From Kudoa neothunni (lineage: Eukaryota; Cnidaria): a DNA stretch of 64,000 nt. The stretch spans positions 9,176,001-9,240,000 of the forward strand of contig OZ199838.1 in assembly GCA_964304625.1 (NCBI GenBank). Direction: 5' to 3'. The notes under the pieces were generated by a model. The model worked only from the letters and a program-made list of their open reading frames with translations. It was not told the origin of the DNA and ran no database searches. Positions 59,906 to 64,000 of the stretch are shown piece by piece; position 1 is the stretch's first letter; each line of letters starts with the position of its first letter. A program made the position numbers and the translations under genes.

Positions 59906-60623
59906 TTAATCTTCCGAGCGCCTCAGAATCGACTATTCACACTTAGTGCTTTTGGGGGTAATAGTATAGGATGTAGCACCTCAAAAACACCCTTCTGCGC
60001 ATAGTTTTTTCGCCGATTCTTCCATGAATGTTCATAATAAAATAAAAGAATACCGAGAGGAAATGTTCAGATAATTATGGTAACATCTAATTTTGGTGCA
60101 AAATTCCCAATACAACACCGTTGAAACACGTGCGATCCTCGTTAAGTTTCCAATAACCAATGAAAACCCACCGTATTTTGCACACATTAACTTCTACATT
60201 TATTACACGCCTTAATAACATTTTTTGGAATGGGCTGTTCCAAAATTATACGTCCCAGACGTTTAATTAAACCTTACACATCTTATTATAAATTATATTC
60301 TCTATCATTCGTAGTATATCGATTATGAACCTTTTAAAAGAAAATTACAATAAATTATCACTTTTTATAGTTTATATATTTTGTTGGTTAATTTATTTGG
60401 ACTATAAAAAAAGTTATAAACATTTTATCATGAAATTTTTATAGCAACATTACAATGAATCTTCAATCTTCATTGCATTCGATACCTATCAAAAAAATCT
60501 TTTAACAATTAATTTTTAAAGAAACATTCTTCACTTCATTTTTAGATATATGTAGTCTTTTAAATAGATGTTAAGTCTTGTTTCATATTTATAAAACTAA
60601 CGATTATATTTTAAACCTTAGAT

Positions 60624-61229
60624 CAAGGGTCGGCAACCTAGTGGGGTTGCCGGGCCGGATAATCACGTCAAACTAGGAGGTAGGCCAGAATATATTTAAA
60701 TCCAGTAGATGTAATAAATTGTTCACAAAACAATTGAAAATTGGATTAGTAAATTTATATTTTGAAATTTAAAAGAATATATTTTTATTTTTAACGAGAA
60801 AAAGAAACATAACGAACGTGAAAGTTCGATATTTTTATGAGGGAATTACTGGTTTTATACAATTTTTTATTTCATAATTTACTTGATATTTTTGGTGCTG
60901 AATTTAAACGTTTATATATTCAAATTATGGTTCTAAATCGTAAAGATTAATAATTAAACATTTCCATTAGCTACAATAAAACTAATATCGTACAATCAGT
61001 AAAAATAAGTAAGGAATTTATTAGGGGGAAAATTTTAATCTTTATTTTTTTAAGCACTTTTATGTTTAAAAAAGGGAATAATACTTAAGTAACATAGTTC
61101 ACATCGCTATTAAGCCTATTTATATGCTGAAGAGATCGACATTAAAAGTTGGGGAAATTATATAAGCACTGTCAAAAAAATTAACTTTATCAATGCCATC
61201 CTTTGCGGGCCGGTGGTTGCCGACCTCTG
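60624..61229. mobile_element. hAT MITE family 'CGGCAAC', copy 2
   Basis: The ends CAAGGGTCGGCAACCTAGTG and CAGAGGTCGGCAACCACCGG (right end read inward) are inverted repeats, flanked by the 8-bp duplication CCTTAGAT (60616-60623 and 61230-61237). About 606 bp, non-coding, inserted in Merlin element 3. It is the opposite-orientation twin of 47184-47825. Confidence 0.9.
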
Positions 61230-61369
61230 CCTTAGATGATATAATTTACTTAATTTTTGAGGAAAATTTATAAATAAAGATGTTTTTTATGTTTCTAAGG
61301 TGTTTTACTATTTTACCAGTTGGCTTAACATTAGATTATCTAAAGTTTAACATTAATTCTTTGGTTTCG

Positions 61370-61774
61370 GTTGTCTTTCGAAAATCTCCCTTTTAATATC
61401 AGCCTCGATTGTGTTTGCGCTTTCAGCAAAGAAGCGTCTCATCAATCTCAATAATATACCCTTTGCCACTAGATGGTTTTCGCAGAAGAAAATTAGAAGT
61501 GAAAATATTTCTTAATGTTTGAAACCATACCCCCGCTGTTTTTGTGATTAAATTAATATTTTCGGAGGTAGAGAAATAGTCTTATCCAAATTCCAATTGT
61601 AAATAATTTATATATTTTATTCACCATTATGTTTGGGGAGGGATGAAACAAATTCAAACCTGAAAAGAAAGTTCCACTTCGAGGAGATACCTTAGTTTTA
61701 CATCTTCGAATTGTGGGACGAGTATCTGGGTATAAAATAATAACTGAATGAATAATCCATATCATTCCTTTCAT
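61370..61774 (-). pseudogene. Merlin (ISXO2-type) transposase 3, remnant
   Basis: The minus-strand frame 61553-61774 has DTRPTIRRCKTKVSPRSGTF and FSGLNL, the end of the N-terminal zinc-ribbon region and the conserved SxRxGTFFS motif of ISXO2 transposases. Lower down, in other frames, come SSGKGYIIEIDETLL (first catalytic Asp) and NTIEADIKREIF. The second Asp and Glu blocks are missing, and the hAT MITE lies just beyond, so the core is largely lost. Confidence 0.7.
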
Positions 61775-62869
61775 GCGATTTAATTTTAGGTATTGGCCTT
61801 TGAACGTTCAAATTTCTTTTGGTGAAGGAAAAACAATTGAATTTGTAACAATTGTTACGCCTAAAATGAATAGGGAGCAGATACTATTTCTCTACAAGTA
61901 TATTAAACAATTTAATGGGATTATTAATCAATTAAAAAGTTGCCATCGTTAATAAAACTCAATGAACTCACTTTCTCTATCGCGCGAGAAATTTGACGAA
62001 TTACTCGCTTAAATATTTTATATTTTGTTATTTAAATCAAACGTTTCATTCAAAAAATGTTATTAAAATGAATAATAAATGTAGAAGTTAATGTGTGCAA
62101 AATACGGTGGGTTTTCATTGGTTATTGGAAACTTAACGAGGATCGCACGTGTTTCAACGGTGTTGTATTGGGAATTTTGCACCAAAATTAGATGTTACCA
62201 TAATTATCTGAACATTTCCTCTCGGTATTCTTTTATTTTATTATGAACATTCATGGAAGAATCGGCAAAAAAACTATGCGCAGAAGGGTGTTTTTGAGGT
62301 GCTACATCCTATCTTATTACCCTTTTGGGGTCTATTAGAGCCCATCTTTTTATTTAATAATATGAGTTTACGTAATTTTTAAAACTTCGTAATGCAAAAA
62401 AAAAAATTCTATCGACAAAATCGCACAATATTGGCGGAAAACAGAACTGTGAAATTTTCCGATACCGCCAAAGCAGTGTTAAGGGCTATATATTCTTGTT
62501 AAATAAATTTTGACGAATTATTATTTAACAAGAACTTTCAAAAATATTTAAAATATTGTGTTATAAATTATCTCGTATATAATTAATTAGATTAAAACTT
62601 TACGGCATAACAATGTAGTTATCCACAAAATGGGCTAAAAAGGTCTCCAATGTTCAACTTAAACGCATATATCAATTTAAAAGTTAAAATTTGCATTCAG
62701 TGACCTTCCCTATTATTATCTGTGAGTTTAAGTGAACGGAAGTATCATTATTTATACCAGATCTACAATAAAATCGATGCTCTGCCGCTAATTAACAATT
62801 TATTATCTAAGTCAAAACGGAAATCACACATCGCAAAAATATGAAATGTATAATGTAATCCAAACATTT

Positions 62870-63557
62870 ATTTTTGTCTAATGAACAGTTAAAACAAGCA
62901 CATTCGTGATGTTCTTCGCAAAAGTGTTTCTTGGGCTTACAGCACATTGTTTGAGGAATTTTTTGGAACAATAGTGGTTCGGTTTGGATTTTCTTCTCTT
63001 GGCTTAGATACTGTTATGTACATAATCTGTTCCTAGCTACGACAAAATCTTGGAAGAATCCTATTAGCCCTAAGTGTTCTAACCATGGTAAGAACCATTT
63101 TCATTAACTGAAAGATCTTTGCAACAATGATTATAACAATGAAAGTCAAACATATTGGCATTACACGCAACATTTCTGTAAAAATTGCCATTCAAAAATA
63201 AGTCAAAAAATCAGTTATATGAAAGATTCTCTGAGCTGTAACATTCGTAATACCAGCGGACTTATTCCAAAAGTTTTCTTTTAGTATTTTAGAGGTTTTT
63301 AAAGCTTCTGCATCCCAGATAAGGTTATTGTCATCATATACAGATAAATCAGTGGCAGAATCAATAAATCCGGAGGAATCGTTTATTTCACTGAAGTTGA
63401 AATTATAATCGGTGGAATATATTTCGTTAAAGGCCTCCATGTAGACAAATTTCCGTAATAAGCGCAATTCGCGTATAATCATATAAACTCGATGACAAGT
63501 ATATCTCATTTTTCTCTTTATTTCGTTGATAGATTTTTCTAATAGCCTCAATTCCAT
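62870..63557 (-). pseudogene. piggyBac transposase remnants of element C
   Basis: The frame 63192-63557 (MELRLLEKSINEIKRKMRYT...) contains LKENFWNKSAGITNVTAQRI and FHITDFLTYF, matching the PG-TAY--QR--NHVD segment of the other piggyBac proteins here. At about 62870-63000 another frame reads IPQTMCCKPKKHFCEEHHEC and ACFNCSLDK, the Cys-rich C-terminal domain. The whole catalytic DDE core between them is absent. Confidence 0.65.
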
Positions 63558-63812
63558 TTTATTATAATTTTATTCATAAAATTATAAAATAACATAGTGG
63601 AGTCTATTAGACCCTAAAAGCACCAAGTGTATAATTCTATTTTATTTTTCATTCATTAATGAAAAATTCAAACTTATTTAACAGGCATACAGTGTAAGAA
63701 AATGTACAAGAATAGGCCAAGTTTTAGAAAATTTAGATAATTGGAAGGGGCAAAAACTAATCTTTAATATGACATGGGGTCTAATAGACCCCAAAAGCAC
63801 TCGGAAGGTTAA

Positions 63813-64000
63813 AGTAAAAATTAGCAAATATTGGAATTGTTTGGAAGAATAAGAATTTCCTATATTCCATAGTACGCATAAAAAAGTTAATGGAGATATC
63901 TTTAAATATTTTTTTCTGAGATATTGTATATCGTTGGATATAACGAAAAAAATCAGCTCTGCTCTTCTCTTAACAACTCTTCATAGATATGCGAATATTG
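63813..64000. other. Right-edge AT-rich DNA
   Basis: Nothing is recognised. Confidence 0.3.

Larger units (their letters stand above)
59958..62322 (-). mobile_element. Merlin element 3 with about 250-bp terminal inverted repeats
   Basis: Near-identical arms lie at 59958-60206 and about 62073-62322 in inverted orientation (outer ends GTAATAGTATAGGATGTAGC and GGGTAATAAGATAGGATG). The 8-bp duplication TTTTGGGG flanks it (59950-59957 and 62323-62330); the exact border is good to two bases because of the G run. Merlin elements make 8-9 bp duplications and can have long inverted repeats. The arms are far better preserved than the transposase between them. Confidence 0.85.
59910..63808 (-). mobile_element. 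piggyBac element C, internally deleted, carrying nested elements
   Basis: TTAA lies at 59906-59909 and 63809-63812. The right end read inward is CCTTCCGAGTGCTTTTGGGG and then a palindrome TCTATTAGACCCC. The left end is TCTTCCGAGCGCC, followed at once by a second terminal block CACTTAGTGCTTTTGGGG; the right side repeats this block inside at about 63600. Only two pieces of transposase remain. A Merlin sits in the left terminal block (59958-62322). Without it the element would be about 1.5 kb. Confidence 0.8.

Overview
The window looks like AT-rich nuclear DNA of an animal. The host genes have animal-type products and tiny introns: every intron I could place with both splice sites is roughly 35-80 bp, apart from a few longer ones in the collagen-type and FAF2-like genes. 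They include a trifunctional-enzyme thiolase, cytochrome c oxidase subunit 5B, EIPR1, ribosomal protein S11, a FAF2/UBXD8-like protein, a FAAH-type amidase, and a membrane-anchored collagen protein with a fibrinogen/intelectin-like head. Short introns, AT-richness and a heavy transposon load would suit a compact parasitic animal (a myxozoan cnidarian is one possibility), but nothing here proves a clade. COX5B argues for a working respiratory chain.

Layout. 1-7.3 kb is transposon debris: a hAT element with its 8-bp duplication, a hAT MITE, and a three-deep nest (pogo-like > pogo-like > hAT derivative). 7.35-9.64 kb holds COX5B and EIPR1 on the minus strand. 10.6-11.5 kb is a decayed ZBED5-type hAT. 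11.9-15.8 kb (plus) is the collagen/lectin-like gene followed by a second copy of its C-terminal domain. 17.8-19.65 kb (minus) is HADHB.

20.1-41.5 kb is almost wholly mobile DNA: four piggyBac elements, a Ty3/gypsy fossil split by one of them, two Merlin (ISXO2-type) transposases, a MULE carrying a hAT MITE, a Helitron and a pogo fragment. 41.9-44.8 kb (minus) is the FAAH-like gene. 45.45-48.6 kb is another three-deep nest (Tc1/IS630-like > long-TIR element with 9-bp duplication > hAT MITE). Helitrons follow to about 51.9 kb. RPS11 (minus) is at 52.5-53.1 kb and the FAF2-like gene (plus) at 55.5-57.6 kb. 59.9-63.8 kb is a third complete nest: an internally deleted piggyBac containing a Merlin with about 250-bp inverted repeats, which itself contains a hAT MITE.

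The host genes do not form a pathway. HADHB (fatty acid beta-oxidation) and COX5B (respiration) are mitochondrial; FAF2 (ER-associated degradation, lipid droplets) and FAAH (lipid amides) touch lipid metabolism; EIPR1 serves endosomal tethering. The most interesting host feature is the collagen/lectin-like locus; the most interesting genome feature is how many nested insertions can be read to the base from target-site duplications.
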